The notes: a model not told the origin generated them from the sequence alone. Counted from the stretch's first letter, positions 1-12,622 are shown. The stretch: DNA of 64,000 nucleotides from Paraphoma chrysanthemicola (GCA_020744225.1 JAGMWG010000020.1:1-64000); one strand, 5' to 3'. Made by a program: numbers and translations.

Positions 1-2211
1 GGCCCCTCGATTGTCATTGATTTTGTTGTGACGGGGAATGTGACCGGCATGCCGCCACGCAGGAGTTTCCGCCACACGTGGAGGGATAGTACATGGTCTC
101 TTGGCGTGGAATTTTCACGTCGTACAGCCTCCTGCGTACCCTGCAGCTGGACGTAAACCCCTACACGTAAAGACAGGGCCTTTACGACAAGGTTTTCCGA
201 AGCACAACACCTATGATACTGTAGAACTGCTAGGAAAGTAGACGCTTTCATCCTTTTGTCATCCTTTGATAACCTTTAGCCGGCCTCAAATGCTAGACAT
301 ATCCTATTCATTCTTGTGAACTTCCATTCAGCAACACTCTAGTCATAGGCCTAGACCTAGAGGAGATGATGCGTAGCACCTTGCTACCTAAGGCAACCCT
401 GGCGTTAGTGATCATCGCAGTATCTAGCAGAGAACAGTCTAATCTTTAAAGAATTAACTACTCTCTGACTAGAGGTATCTAAGGGGACAGAATATCATGA
501 CGTTTTCTTATATTCCATTAGGGTTACAAAACCTCTAAGGGCGATCAGCTTTTCCATGCTTGTCGCGCACAATCTAACAACGCTAATAAAACACAGAAGC
601 AATTGCAAAGCTTCATCAAAATAACATAGAAGATCAGACAGGAGATGGTTAAGAAAACATTAGTTATTACACTCGCAGCAGCTGACAGGAGGCAGTCCCT
701 AAGAGTCCTGGATATCGGTGTAGCCCTGGGTGGGTTCGCTTAGACTGTGCAGATAAGTACACTTAATACAAAGAGAATTGCAGTCGCTGAAGACTGGAGG
801 GCTATCTGGAGATAAGAGCGCTTACATGGCAGTATAGGTCCACCAGCACAGAATATGGCGGTCGTGCACGATACATACGGGTTGCCGCACTATTAGACGT
901 TGCTGGGCGCGCTGGACGTAAGTCCTTCATCATCCCACCGTCATCAGGCCTTCCACTGACCTCGCCTAGTATCCCGCCTGTGTTATCTCCTACGGACGAT
1001 CTTCGAGCAAGCTGGATCCTGGGCCTTTCAAGATAGGTCCCGGTCAGACTAGACCAGATTATATGTCGGAGAAATGATAGTGATGTGTGAGCGCTTACAA
1101 GTCGACAGATGATCCAGGGTTCGTCGATGGGGCGTCAAACTAAATACAAGTCTTCACAAACAGGTTGCGCGATGAAGGACTGCCTGCAAGTGGCCACGGC
1201 CGTCGACGTGTGTTTGAGAGAGACGAAAGATTCAAGATCACGCGGTCGCGTTCTGTCATGACATTGTCCACAACACGGCGAACACATCCCCGGCGCCCAT
1301 CGCCTGCATCAAACTTCTATTTTCGCGCATAAACGCATGCATGTTCATGTTGACTTGTAACGGAAACAATCAATCGGTTTGGTGTCTATTCGGGTATTGA
1401 CGTCGTATTGTCATTGTGGACAGCCTGGCCAGAACGGTCAGGTCACGTTGCAGTCTTCATACTACTCTCATGGCGCTGGAGACGCGTTGAAATTGGCGAA
1501 GTGAGATATCTCAGGCGTGGAGTGGTGGTGGTAGCGTCGCATCGCATTGAAGCTGGCGTTCTGAGGGCCTTAGAGAGCGCCCGAGCCACCCCGCAATTTC
1601 CGCTGCCCGCTGTGTCCAGGTCTTTCCATGGTCTTCCACTAACAATCGGTACGACGCAAGACGGCTCAAGCCAGTATATTATAATTCACGGCATTTGCCA
1701 GGAACGTGTCGTCCGTTGCTTCTTGTTGTATGAACCCTTCCTGCTCAGTCTGCAAATCAAGTATGCCATGCCAAAGTCCATGACGCACTCGACTGCGATG
1801 CAGCAGTCGCAGTTGACCTACTTGCAGTGCATCCCACAAGACTGCCGACACCGCAGAGATAACGCACCATCCGTATCCGTAGCCAATTAGGCGTTGTCGT
1901 GTATGTTGCAAATACATGGATCTATTCAAGCGTTTCCCACATGGGCCGGGCCGCTGCACAAGAAGTCAACGGGGCGTAAATGTAACCCTCTGCCATTGGA
2001 AAGCTTGTCAACACGGAGCCTGATCAGGACACGCCGATTGACATGTTGCAACACTCCGATGCCGGCAGCGAGTATGCAGCACGAGGACTCAGACCATCAA
2101 CGCGCCTAGGCTGCAGGTTGCAGGGTATATGAGGATGATTTCCATGCCCTTGGGGTCTTTATCTTCACTTCCAGTCCGGCAACTCCTTAGCTGGCATCGC
2201 CATTTCGGAAA
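1..2211. other. left-edge stretch, no recognisable gene
   Basis: I see no gene in these 2.2 kb. The only long open frames (for example 1408-1890 on the plus strand and an overlapping minus-strand frame) match no family I know and look like chance frames. No tRNA, tandem repeat or transposon terminus was recognised. Confidence 0.5.
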
Positions 2212-3868
2212 TGGATGAGAAATCTTCCAATACTGCAGCAGCTCATGCTAGCGAGATTGATGCCATTGCCGCCCAGGAAGCTCTCGAGGACCAGCGAGTC
2301 AAGGCTGAACAGCAACGATCGGGAGGAGCGCTCGAGGTACGAGGACCAGCCCTTTGAGAGTCCATGTTGACAACGATCCAGCGCTACATCAACGCACCTT
2401 CCGCCATCAATTTCTCATTCCTCTTGCAATGCTCATGGGAGGCGGCAGCGGTGACGTTCCAATTCTCGCTGAGCAATGGAGGCCCAGCATCCGTCGCTTA
2501 CGGCAGCATTTTCGCGGGCATCGGCACAACTTTAGTCGCATTGTCTCTCGCTGAGATGGCGTCTATGGATCCGACTGTCGGAGCACAATACCGCTGGTCT
2601 GCATCTCTTGCACCAAAATGGAACAGATTCTTTGGGCTTATGCAAGGCTGGCTTACTACTTTCGCCTGGATCTGCTCGTGCGCTTCCAATCCAGCACTCA
2701 TTTCAAATATCATCACCAGCCTTGCGAGTTTCAACCACCCCACATATGTCGCGCAACGATGGCACATCACTCTGATTATGTGGGCGGTGACTATTTTCCC
2801 CTTCATCGGCAACTTATGGCTTCCACACTTTATCAACTTGCTAGAGACTGCTGGCGCGGTATGTCATGTGGTGTTCTTCTTCGCCAGCATTGGAGTACTC
2901 GCAGCCATGGCTGAGAAGAGCTCGGCGAGCTATGTCTTCAAAACCCTTACGCATGACACTAGTGGTTGGTCAAATCCAGCCGTGGCATGGGGACTCGGGT
3001 TGCTCACAGTAACCTACCCTCTCACGGGTAAGTACACGGATTGGTGGCTTTGTAGACATCTTCATGCTGGCTTACATATATAGGCTTCGATGGTATCTTG
3101 CACATGTCCGACGAGGTTAGGCGAGCTCGAGTCCGCGTACCACGCTCCATGATCTTTTCGGTAGTCGTAAATGCGACCATGCAGTTTCTCTACCTGCTTA
3201 CTGTATTGTTTTGTATTGGAGATGTGGATGCAGTATCTGCATCGCCTCTACCGATCATACAAGTCTACTATCAAGCCACTGGCTCTCGAGCAGTCACTAC
3301 GTTGTTCCTCTTCATGTTTGCTTTCATTCTTTTTGTATCCTTCTTCAATGTGTTCGCTTCTGTTTCTCGACTTCTTTGGGCATTCTCGCGAGACAACGGG
3401 TTACCATTTTCCCGTGTATTCGCTAAAGTTCATCCCAAGCTAAAGATGCCCGTTAATGCGCTTTGTGTTGTCGCCACCTGTCTCTGCCTGCTCGGTTTGA
3501 TCAACATCGGCAGCAGCACTGCATTCAACGCTTTCATTTCCCTTCCCGCTCTGGCACTCTACATGTCGTACTTCTTCCCCATCTTCTTCCTTTTCTGAAG
3601 ACGGTTCTCGACTAATCACGCAACACCAATTCCCTGGGGTCCTTTCAACCTTGGGAAAGCCGGTCCAGTCATAAATCTAGGGGCGATGAGCTACATCATC
3701 TTCATTCTCATCTGGATGCCATTACCTGGAGCTTTACCCGTTGATCGATGGAACTTGAATTATGCAGGTCCAGTCGTGGGTGCAGTCCTCGTAGCGGCCG
3801 CTTTAGACTGGTGTGTGAACGGTAGAAGGAGGTTTCGAGTTCCCGTTGCTTCCACAATTCCTGACTGA
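2212..3868 (+). pseudogene. APC-superfamily amino acid/choline permease, interrupted
   Basis: This is a relic of an amino acid, GABA or choline permease, a plasma-membrane transporter with about 12 helices. From 2364 the translation carries the family start (CSWEAAAVTFQF, then SNGGPASVAYG and LAEMASMDPTVGAQYRW). After a clean 56 nt intron (3028-3083) it continues with FDGILHMSDEVRRARVRVPR, the usual conserved loop. The frame is then cut by TGA at 3596-3598. The same frame reopens at once with NHATPIPWGPFNLGKAGPVINLG and the last helices, ending at 3868. A single C-to-T change (CGA Arg to TGA) would explain the stop, because Arg-Arg fits that loop. The N terminus is also disturbed: an ATG at 2212 gives a plausible hydrophilic leader but does not join in phase to the body. 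It could still be expressed as a truncated protein. It lies beside oxidative enzymes and may once have carried their substrate. Confidence 0.7.
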
Positions 3869-4822
3869 TGCCGAGCCGTGGTGAAGGCTCAATTATTATC
3901 GTTACTTGGTGTACTAGAACCTGTGGGACTCCCTCGTCCTCGAACTCCGCGAGAAATTATGCATTCCCTGCCATTCCAGCGCACATAGTCGGTATACCTT
4001 ATGTCTTCGTTTTTCAAACGACTCAGCCTTAAAGTCTGGGATTTTATAATTCAAGGTTCGAGCTGAGGTATATGGCAACACTGCGGAGGGCGTTCTCGTG
4101 AGCCAACGCGCACCCGAGCCTTCTATAATATAGAAACAGTTTGTGAGGCCTAGTATAGGAGGTGCATTTTCCAACCTCATAGTCCTTGCGGTGGATAGCA
4201 TATATCAAGTATGACGACCCACGGCGCTGATTAGTAGGATAGATGAACTCTACGGGCACTTTCGGGGAAAATTTACTTGTTAGCCATACGATCCCAAGTA
4301 CGTATGTCGGTTATCTTTTAATTTTTGCTATAGTTACATACGATCAGCCTCGATATGGCGCTTCCCTCGGTTACCCACCATGGTACCCTGCAGTACAGCA
4401 CCGAATAACCCGTGTTCGGGTTGTACTAGACCTTGAACGTTGAAAGAGGAATGATTTTGATGGCATTGCTTGTGACGGACGATTTGTGCGTAGAATGTGG
4501 GGTATTGGGCGGGGTAGTGGGGAAAGCGAATGAGAGGCTTGCCGCATCTTGTCCACCGAAACTACCCGTGGAGCGGTGAATCATGTGGGCAGACGCTGAA
4601 ACGCTGCAACGTATGGACTCCCATTATATCGCCGATTATTTGTGTTTGCTCAGGGAAAGTCTCTTATGTTATTGGATCAATAGTCAGCACCTTACCAAAA
4701 TTTCCGATTCATACCCCTCGCAGCTCTTTGCCCTAACCAACGATCCCAACTCCATCGGTAGATACAACTAAAAGGATCTATTGCGCAGATCCACATTGCT
4801 ACTACTCATTGCACTTGGAGCG
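3869..4822. other. intergenic, upstream of FAD monooxygenase
   Basis: No gene recognised. The stretch separates the permease relic from the monooxygenase start and should hold the latter's promoter. Short frames here match nothing. Confidence 0.4.
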
Positions 4823-6151
4823 ATGTCATCCACCGAGCCGTTTGTCATCGTGGTCGGCGCTGGTCCGTCCGGCCTTCTCCTCAGCTTGCTTCTGGCACAG
4901 AACAATATAGCAGTCACTTTGGTGGAGAAATCGGGGGCTCTGGACAAACAACCTCGAGCTACTCACTATGCGGGGCCAGCCGTGCGCGTTCTACACCGAG
5001 CAGGTTTACTGGGCGACATTGACGCGCAGGGATTCTTACCCAACAAGCTCACCTTCAGGACTTTCGACAACGAAGTGTTAGCATCTATAGACCACACAGG
5101 CGAGTCGGACCGCGGCAGTAGATTGAGATGCCTCCCATTAGATCAACTTGGCGAAATCCTGCTATCACACCTCTCGAGAATGCCAAATGTGACTGTACTC
5201 TGGGACCATGAAGTCACCGAGCTCGAAGATGTCGACGGCATTGGAGCGATCACTGTCAACAGTCCATATGGTCCCAGAGTGTTTCGTGCTCGGTATGTGG
5301 TTGGATGCGATGGGGCCAATAGTAAGATTCGTCGGTTGTTGTTCGGCGATTGGAAGTTCCCAGGGAAAACGTGGGACACCCAAATCGTGGCGACTAATGT
5401 GAGTCCCCAATCAGAATCCCACATGTGGATGTTTACTTTTTGATCTAACAAATAAATTCAGGCTTACTATGACTTCCATAAGCATGGTTACGAAGACGCC
5501 AACTTCGTCATCGATCCTGACAACTGGTACATGGCTTCCAGGATTACAAAAGACGGGATGTGGCGTATCAGCTACGGTGTACCTATCAGCTTGACAAAAG
5601 AAGAGCTTTTGAATCAGCGACCGTCAAAATGGAGGCAAATGCTTCCTGGCCATCCTTCCCCTGAAGATTACCGAGTCACAAATTTTAGCCCTTATAAAGT
5701 TCACCAAAGGCTTGCAGAGTCGATGCGAAAAGGGCCATTTGTCCTCGCAGCGGATGCTGCCCACCGTGAGTACATTGTTTTCATGTAGAGATTTGAGATC
5801 ACTAATATTGGGGTAGTTTGTAACCCTTTCGGGGGCCTTGGTCTCACCGGCGGGATCGTGGACGTCGGCGGCTTGGTTGACTGCTTGATTGGAATTCATG
5901 GAGGCAAAGCCGGCGACAGCATTCTAGACATTTACTCGAGCGTCCGACGCGAGAAATACCAACAGTTCATCGATCCGATATCAAGCGCGAACCTCTTACG
6001 GATGTCGGACAAGGACCCGAACACAGTCATGCATCGGGATAAAGGCCTGCAGATGATCAAGAATGCTGAAAGTGATCCCGTTAAGCTTAAGAATCTTATC
6101 AACGGTATCGATGTGATTGAATATGACTTCACTCAGCACTACAATAGATGA
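4823..6151 (+). CDS. FAD-dependent aromatic-ring monooxygenase (PHBH fold)
   Basis: Predicted 404 aa flavoprotein monooxygenase that would hydroxylate an aromatic or polyketide-like substrate with NAD(P)H and O2. Exons are 4823-5398, 5462-5765 and 5817-6151. The introns (63 and 51 nt) join in phase. The N-terminal Rossmann motif VIVVGAGPSGLLLSLLLAQ (about residues 8-26) binds FAD. The middle DG motif reads VVGCDGANSKIRRLL. The C-terminal FAD site reads VLAADAAHLCNPFGGLGLTGG. Family members normally have Gly before the Asp in that last motif (GDAAH), and here it is Ala, which may affect flavin binding. The length fits the short PHBH-type group and lacks the C-terminal thioredoxin-like domain of phenol hydroxylases. 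The ATG at 4823 is the first that begins just before the FAD motif. It sits in a run of oxidoreductases, suggesting a shared pathway. Confidence 0.88.
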
Positions 6152-7204
6152 ACTGGCAGAAGTCATCTCTCATTTTACGTCTGGACAAGGTGAAAGGGTA
6201 TGGTAGCGTTTTTGCTTTTACTCCTTATATAGAGATTGTGAAACGACGTCAAAATTGCTCTGAAGGCAGCTTGATTAACGGTGCACCGTCCTACGGGGTC
6301 CGAGGACTATCGCATGCGAGTGAGGACACCGTCATCTCTTAGGAGGATTGAATAAGCAGCAATAAGACACCTATACAGGATGACTTCTGTTGAAATCCCA
6401 ATCATCCCCACGCCATCACGTTGGCACCTGATTGTGTATCCCGAACCTCCTACGGTCTCGTTAATCATGTGTCATCATCAGAGTTTCCCTTTGATGGGAC
6501 ATACCATAAGTGTCAGACTTGGGTTGAAATATTGTAGCTACCCAGCCTTCTACTGCATATTCTGTCGGAAGTACGTTGCATTAACCAGATTAGGGAAAGT
6601 CCCTGCAAAAGAGTTTAATTCAACTAGGAAGGAACTGCTACACTATAGTAAGATAAATTCTTTACTCTTAGAATTCTACTGCAGTATTAAGGGACAAGAG
6701 TGCGTTTCGAGAGGCAAGATGTTAAGGAGGATAGCTATCCTTCAACGCAATTTCGTAGATGACTTCTGTAAGGCAGTGGAGACTCTGACCGTTCACAAGC
6801 TTCTACCTACTTTTACCAACTTCTTCCTGATGCGGTCAATGCAACCGAAGTTCGACAGAATATGCGGCACCCGATGCCTGAGCACTACTTCAAGAAAGGT
6901 ACAAGCAACCCATCATCCTCCATGTCCTGAAATACAGCCATAGAGTCCTACACGTTCAATTAAGCAATGCTCTTGGAACAATGACGCTTGTCATGGGCTG
7001 CTCGACACAGCCGCGTGCGCGGATAGTGAGCAGTATCATTTCTAATCAGAGAGCAAAGCATAATCTTTACAGCAAGAGGCACCCTATACATTATTATTAG
7101 TGAATAAGTGCATTACACTGGGCAGCTTAATTCTGCATGCGTACCAGCTCCAAGACTCTCCTGTTCGTTCACTTCGTTGTACGCGGCCTTACTTGTCTAT
7201 CTAG
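6152..7204. other. intergenic, convergent gene ends
   Basis: No gene recognised. A 187-codon open frame at 6380-6943 on the plus strand has no recognisable motif and no matching neighbour exon, so I do not call it. The stretch lies between the 3' ends of the monooxygenase and the minus-strand P450. Confidence 0.4.
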
Positions 7205-8948
7205 CTAGTACACGATGTCAACAACATCTGCGCAGTCTCTGCGTATAAGATCTGCGTGCTTTTTGCTTCTCACGGTCACCTTCACAGCGAAGGGTGCCTT
7301 GTGCTTCGTGATCTGAGGGATGGACATCGTATCTATAGGCTGTCCAGGGATCTGCTCAAAATCGAAGCAGTAAAGCAAACGGGCGATTGCGATCCAAACG
7401 TTCATCTCACCAACCTTCCAGCCTACGCACACTCTACGGCCTAAGAAGCTTCATCAGAATGATCAAGAATGTCGGGTGGTAATGAAGTGCTTACCTGGTC
7501 CAAACGCCCAATGTCCCTTCAGCGCATTGTCTACATCGTCGTTCATGAACCGCTCAGGCCAGAATCGCTCAGGCTCTGGGTACTCTTTTGGATCGAGTGC
7601 GATGGCCCAAGCGTTCCAGGTGAATACAGTGCCTGCTGGAAATCGGTACCCTTTGTATTCGTCGTCTTTCATCAGCATGTGTGGAGCGCCGATTTCCGCA
7701 ATATTCGGCCTCCAACGGAAGCCCTCTTTCACCACTGCGGATATATATTTCAGTTTTTCCTTATCACTCCACTGAGGTAACCGCTCGGCGTTTCCGCATA
7801 TTTCATCTAGCGACGCTCGGGCCCGTGCTACCCAGTCAGGGTAAGTTGCTGCACCAGCGATGATCTGACCAATAGTCACGCGTGATGTATCACTACCTGC
7901 CTCCATGAGAGTCCCAAGAGTAAACAGTTTTTGTGTCTCATCCATGTCCTCGTAAGACTCGCTCTCGACGAAGTCAGTCGCAAAGCATTGGCGCTGTGTT
8001 CCTTCCTTCATTCTTGTTCGACACTTGTCAAGCTCCCGCTTGTACACGCTACAGTTTCTGTCAGCATGATCGAGACTAAGAGAAAGGGGAATTGTTACAC
8101 ACTCGAAGGTTTTCTGGAAAATCGCATCTCCTCGAGGACGCCACCACTGCAAAGCCTTAGGCAGTCTTGCAAGGAAGTGGAAACCGTCAACGATATTCAC
8201 ACCAGGCTGCTGATTCTCCAGAAATAGCTCAAGAGTCTCGAAGAGTTCGACTACGTCTGGATCATCCAGTAAAGAGCGCCGCCCGAAAACGACGCTCATA
8301 ATGACGGAATTAGCGAAGCGCCCATTGGCTGACCACCAACGGTCAGGCTTTTCCAGATAATCATGCAGTAAATGTTTTGATTCCAAGTCTTGAAAAGGCA
8401 TAAAAACGTCCTGTTGCCGCGCCATGAGGATGTTATGCAGAATCTTTCTTAACATCCGCCACCTATCGTTGTATGGCATTAGAACGATTCGGGAACCGCG
8501 GGAGATGATTTCCTGAGTCATAGGGAATTCGGGCCTTGAGCTGTAAATGGCCGCGCGTCGCTCTAAAAGGTCATAGACGGTTCTTGAAGAATTTAAAAAG
8601 ACCCAAGTAGTACTGCCAAATTTGCAGGTAAACCTTCGAGCGTCAATACTGTGAAGAGAGATATGTGTGTTCGGCTGTCTCCGGGATCGAGAGAACAAAG
8701 TGATGAACTCACATCTCTCCATACTTCTCAGCCATTGCCTTTCCCCATGGCCCCTGCTGGATCGGTGGAAGTTGAAACGAATTGCCAAAGAATGGAATGC
8801 CCGGTATTCTAGTAGGGAGCTTGTATTGTTTGTTGAACTGCAATCGCTGCAGGAGACTCGCCAGTACAAGAAGCGTGACGGTCGTGAGTGTCGCGATAGC
8901 AAACAATGAGGTCCGCCAGATATCTCCTTCTGGTGATGGCATGGACAT
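7205..8948 (-). CDS. cytochrome P450 (OrdA-like group)
   Basis: Predicted 518 aa haem monooxygenase anchored in the ER by an N-terminal helix (ATLTTVTLLVLASLL, about residues 19-33). Exons in gene order are 8713-8948, 8103-8633, 7495-8048 and 7205-7440, with introns of 79, 54 and 54 nt, and all phases fit. Landmarks are the proline-rich hinge LPTRIPGIPFFGNSF, the I-helix oxygen-binding motif EAGSDTSR, the K-helix ExxR as EGFR, the PERF-type motif PERFWPERF, and the haem loop FGPGRRVCVGW with its Cys ligand. The haem loop is split by the last intron. The overall pattern resembles the OrdA/phenylacetate-hydroxylase-like P450s of fungal pathways. The exact CYP family and substrate cannot be told. 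It is divergent from a second P450, sharing a 423 bp upstream region. The gene appears intact. Confidence 0.93.
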
Positions 8949-9371
8949 TTTTGGCTATGGTCTTTGGGTGTCAAAAGGTTCTGAATGGGACAGGATCGCG
9001 AAAGTTCCGTGATAGAGAATACAGAAGGTAGGCACAATACATTACCACAATATGTCATGCCAAATTCATTTGTAATTTTATCTCGCGGACGCAATGCGAT
9101 GTGGTTCATGATTAGTCGGGCTCTCTTGTGGGGGAAGACGTGCTACCCCGCAACTTTGTTGTGTGGGGTAATGTAGAGCTTGGATTCTCGCACCCACCAG
9201 AACTCGCAAGAAAGCCAAGACACACTATACAGCTTCTCTAAAGAGTTTGAATCGCCATATCTATACACTATTCGATGTGCATCTTCACAAAGCCTCATCC
9301 ACCCACCTATCCCGAGGCCCTCCTCAGTTCATACCTCCTGGTCATCACTTCTCCACGTCGTTAAGATATCC
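8949..9371. promoter_or_regulatory. shared divergent promoter region of two P450 genes
   Basis: These 423 bp separate the ATGs of two P450 genes transcribed away from each other, so both promoters must lie here. A TATA-like stretch occurs near 9228. No specific operator was recognised. Co-regulation of the pair is an inference from the arrangement. Confidence 0.6.
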
Positions 9372-11050
9372 ATGGCAGCCCAGGGATTGTGGTCGGATCT
9401 TCGATCTTACTGTTGTGAGGCAGGTGTCACACGACCTTGGGCTACCCTTGCTGCATCTGTCGCTGTAGCCCTCACCACCCTGTCCGTTTACCGTTTGTTC
9501 TTTCACCCACTAGCTCATGTACCTGGACCATTCTTAGCGAGATTGACTGGATTATGGCGATCAGCAAAGTACGCTGGGGGCAAATGGCATGAAGATATTG
9601 TTTCGATCCATGAAAGATATGGTCGTGTTGTTCGAATTGCTCCCAATGAGGTTTCGATCGTGGACGAATGGGCGATGAAGAATTTATACGGGCATGGACA
9701 CAACGCACAAAAGACTCCGTGGTACTCGGTTTGGGACCCTCCGCAGACGGCACCCCAGATTTTCTCGGAGCTAGACAAGAAGGCACATGGCTTCCTACGA
9801 AAGAGAGTCTCGAGCGCCTACTCCATGTCCTCCATCCTTAAGTATGAGACTTTTATCCAAAGGTGTTTAGACCTTCTGCTGGAAAAGCTCCGTCTGCATT
9901 CCCAACGAGGTGCAGTAGACATGTCTGAGTGGACCAATGCTTTTGCCTTCGATGTCGTTGGTGAGCTAGGGTACGGGTCGGATCTAGGCATGTTGAAGAC
10001 CGAAACCGATGTCAACGGCCTAAGGAAAAATATCTTCACTGTTTTCAAGCTGTTATCCAACATGGGGCACTTTCCTGGCCAAATGTGGCTAATCAATAAT
10101 TCTCTGACTACTGCCATCCTCAAACTTTTGGGAGCACAGCCACCGATGGCAGACTTTCAAGAATGGACAGTGAAACAAGTGCAGCAAAGACTGGACCACA
10201 TTGATGAAGTCGATCGCGAAGACATGCTTCAGCACTTCTGCCGTATGGAAAACGCGAACAAAGAGCCTGTACGCCTTGGAGAAGTGGTCATTGAAGCGAT
10301 GAATCTTATGTGCGTATCGTCCCCATCGCAACGTCTTAAAATTTACTTCTTACAACTATCGCAGCGGCGCAGGCGCAGACACAACCTCTATTGGTATGCG
10401 GTCATGTCTATTTTATGTTGCATCTAATCCCGATTGTTACCGAAGATTACAGCAAGAAGTCGATATATTCTACGAGGACAATAATCTTGATGGTTCGCTG
10501 CCATATCTTCTGTCACAGAAGATGCCATATTTACAGGCTGTAATCAAAGAAGCTACAAGGTTACTACCTTCCATAGTATACCAGCTCCTCCGGCACACGC
10601 CGCCCGCGTTTGTCGTTCGAGGCATCCCTATACCAGAAGGAACGATTGTTGGTATCAGTCCCATTGCGCAAAACCGAGATCAGGATATCTGGGGCGAAGA
10701 TGCAAATCAGTTCAGACCCGACCGATGGCTTGAAGACGAAGCAAAAGCCAAAAAACTTGACACGGCCTCGATGACATTTGGAGGTAATGGGCCGAGGATG
10801 TGTATTGGCCGCAACATTGCAATGGTCAGTATTGCTGACCTCTTCCATTGTTAAGAGGGAGCTAGTGGACTAACAAAAACCACGACAGGTTGAAATGCAC
10901 AAGTTTCTGGGGCAGTTTGTACGGAATTTCGAGTTCGAGATTGCCAATAAAGATCATCCGTGGGACATCCAAACTTACTGGTTCGCGTATCAAAAGAGTT
11001 TATTCATGAAGCTCAAAGCTCGTGATATGAAAGCTCTGCGGACTACTTGA
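9372..11050 (+). CDS. cytochrome P450 (pisatin demethylase-like group)
   Basis: Predicted 519 aa membrane-anchored P450. Exons are 9372-10309, 10365-10824 and 10889-11050, with introns of 55 and 64 nt, all in phase. An N-terminal helix (ATLAASVAVALTTLSVYRLF) is followed by the typical FFHPLAHVPGPFLARLT hinge and the HERYGRVVRIAPNEVS block. The I helix has GAGADTTS, the K helix has EATR, and PDRWL follows. The haem loop is FGGNGPRMCIGRNIAM, with one extra residue before the usual spacing. The N-terminal block and the WFAYQK tail resemble pisatin demethylase and trichodiene-oxygenase relatives. The substrate is unknown. An earlier non-ATG extension of the frame exists, but the ATG at 9372 places the helix correctly. 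It is divergent from the neighbouring P450. Confidence 0.93.
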
Positions 11051-11506
11051 GTGAGACACCAGCCTGTTTCCTGTCTGGCTAGCATAACAAGCAACCGGAG
11101 ATTATAGCATAAATAGCAGAATATGATGATACGTAGAATGAACCGCAAGTCCGACAAATCATGAGATGTTCTTTTGCATAATCCCAAAGTCTCAAGGTAA
11201 TGTACTAGCTAGGAAGGGCGTCGTCATATGTGTATCTGGAGCATAAGTTTATAACCAGGTCTCTTCTTAGCGTCTACCTCTGAGGAAGATTTGTCGTGCA
11301 TCATCCAAATTGACAACTCTACGCCAATTTCATACTGTTTCTAACAATCCTAAACAATTATAGTGGTCGGGAAGGCTGAGCGCGAACTGTAGTCGGATTG
11401 CGAGGTCAATCTTCACGTCCAGCAACTCGAAATTGGTGATAGGCTGATAATGGTTAATTCTCTTGTAGAAAGATGACATCAAAACCAAGTATAGACGTTC
11501 AGCTAC
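11051..11506. other. intergenic between convergent genes
   Basis: This is the 3' flank of the plus-strand P450 and the minus-strand SDR. It is AT-rich and no gene or RNA was recognised. Confidence 0.4.
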
Positions 11507-12622
11507 TTAGTTTTTCCCCGCCATCGCGTCCAAAGGATTTGTAGCTAATACTATCATCCTACGGTTGCCTTCATCGACGTTCGCACTTAGCTTAGCACCC
11601 ATCCATAACGGCTGCGTCTCATGAATCTTGTCTTCCAACTCTACAATTTCGTTTCCGCCAACCCACAATGTTTTTCCATGTACTTCTGGTCGTATGACGG
11701 GGAGAAGCAGCGCTTTCGCAATTCCAGCTGCTGAATTCCGCGGAAGATCGCCCCAGATGTTGTTGAGAAATGGCGGCATCATGTTTGTTTCTACGTTATG
11801 AATTAGTTCGAAGCCTCTGACAGCCAGTTGGATGAGATGGTCAAACGCAACGCGTCGTCTCAAGCACAAGCTGTCCAGAATGATGTGGATGATTCACCTG
11901 TCATCCATGGGGCGACCATGTTCACGGAAACATTGGCCTTCAGCGCTGTCGGCCGGAAAGCTCTCATGAGACCAAGAACTCCGCCCTTCGATGCAGCGTA
12001 TTGGTACAACGGGGCGGTATCGAGGTATGCTGCTGCCGATCCTGTATACACGATCTGGCGCGGGCCCGGTGGTCCTTTCTTGAAGTAATGGAATGCAAGC
12101 TTAGACGCATAGAGATGGCTGATGAGGTTAATGTTAATAGACTTAGTATCAGGCTCTTTCAATCCGCCGTCCTCCTCAAATTCTTCCCGAAGTAGGTCTT
12201 CATGGTGCATCCCAGCGTTTGAGAGCACTGCGTGTATGGTGCCGAATTTGGCAACGGCAGCGTCGAAAATAGCGCGCAGGTCCGCCCAAGCTGCAACGTC
12301 GACTCTCCGGAACACTACGCGACTGTGCCACGTAAAGTTTAGTAATCGAATCTAAACTTAGAGTTATAGCATACCTTTCGTCATTCAACTCACTCAGAAG
12401 TGTTTGAGAATCTTCTTCGTTGATATCAGCAAGAGCTAGATTGGCTCCGTTTTCTTGCAGAAAGCGCATTAGCTGCCTTGGTTTGCATTGGTCTTAGACT
12501 CTTGCGCACTAACGATATGCCAGCTTTGCAGTCTCGCGTCCGATACCTGTAGCGCATCCTGTAATAAGGAGAGTCCGACCCTTCAGCGCACCGTAATCAT
12601 TGGGTACTTCGTATGTAGTCAT
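11507..12622 (-). CDS. short-chain dehydrogenase/reductase (SDR)
   Basis: Predicted 298 aa NAD(P)-dependent oxidoreductase. Exons in gene order are 12514-12622, 12375-12453, 11898-12322 and 11507-11790, with introns of 60, 52 and 107 nt, all in phase. The cofactor motif TGCATGIG is near residue 21. NAG occurs as LSNAG. The catalytic Ser and the YxxxK motif appear as TGSAAAY and YQYAASK. The substrate loop follows VNMVAPWMT. The length fits classical SDRs. A first reading suggested a stop after exon 1, but a 60 nt intron ending in CAAG restores the frame, so I treat it as intact. It belongs to the oxidoreductase run and may oxidise or reduce an alcohol or ketone made by the P450s; that is inference. 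Confidence 0.9.

Noticed and set aside
6380..6943. 187-codon plus-strand frame between the monooxygenase and the P450.
   Set aside because: Starts at an ATG but has no motif, composition structure or plausible neighbouring exon.
7463..9109. A single continuous 548-codon minus-strand frame over the P450 gene.
   Set aside because: It reads through two introns (8049-8102 and 8634-8712) that happen to be open and ends before the haem loop. The spliced model restores the family sequence and the correct start.
12454..12513. Apparent stop and frameshift early in the SDR gene.
   Set aside because: A 60 nt GT..AG intron with a branch-like GCTAAT removes it in phase, so the SDR is intact.
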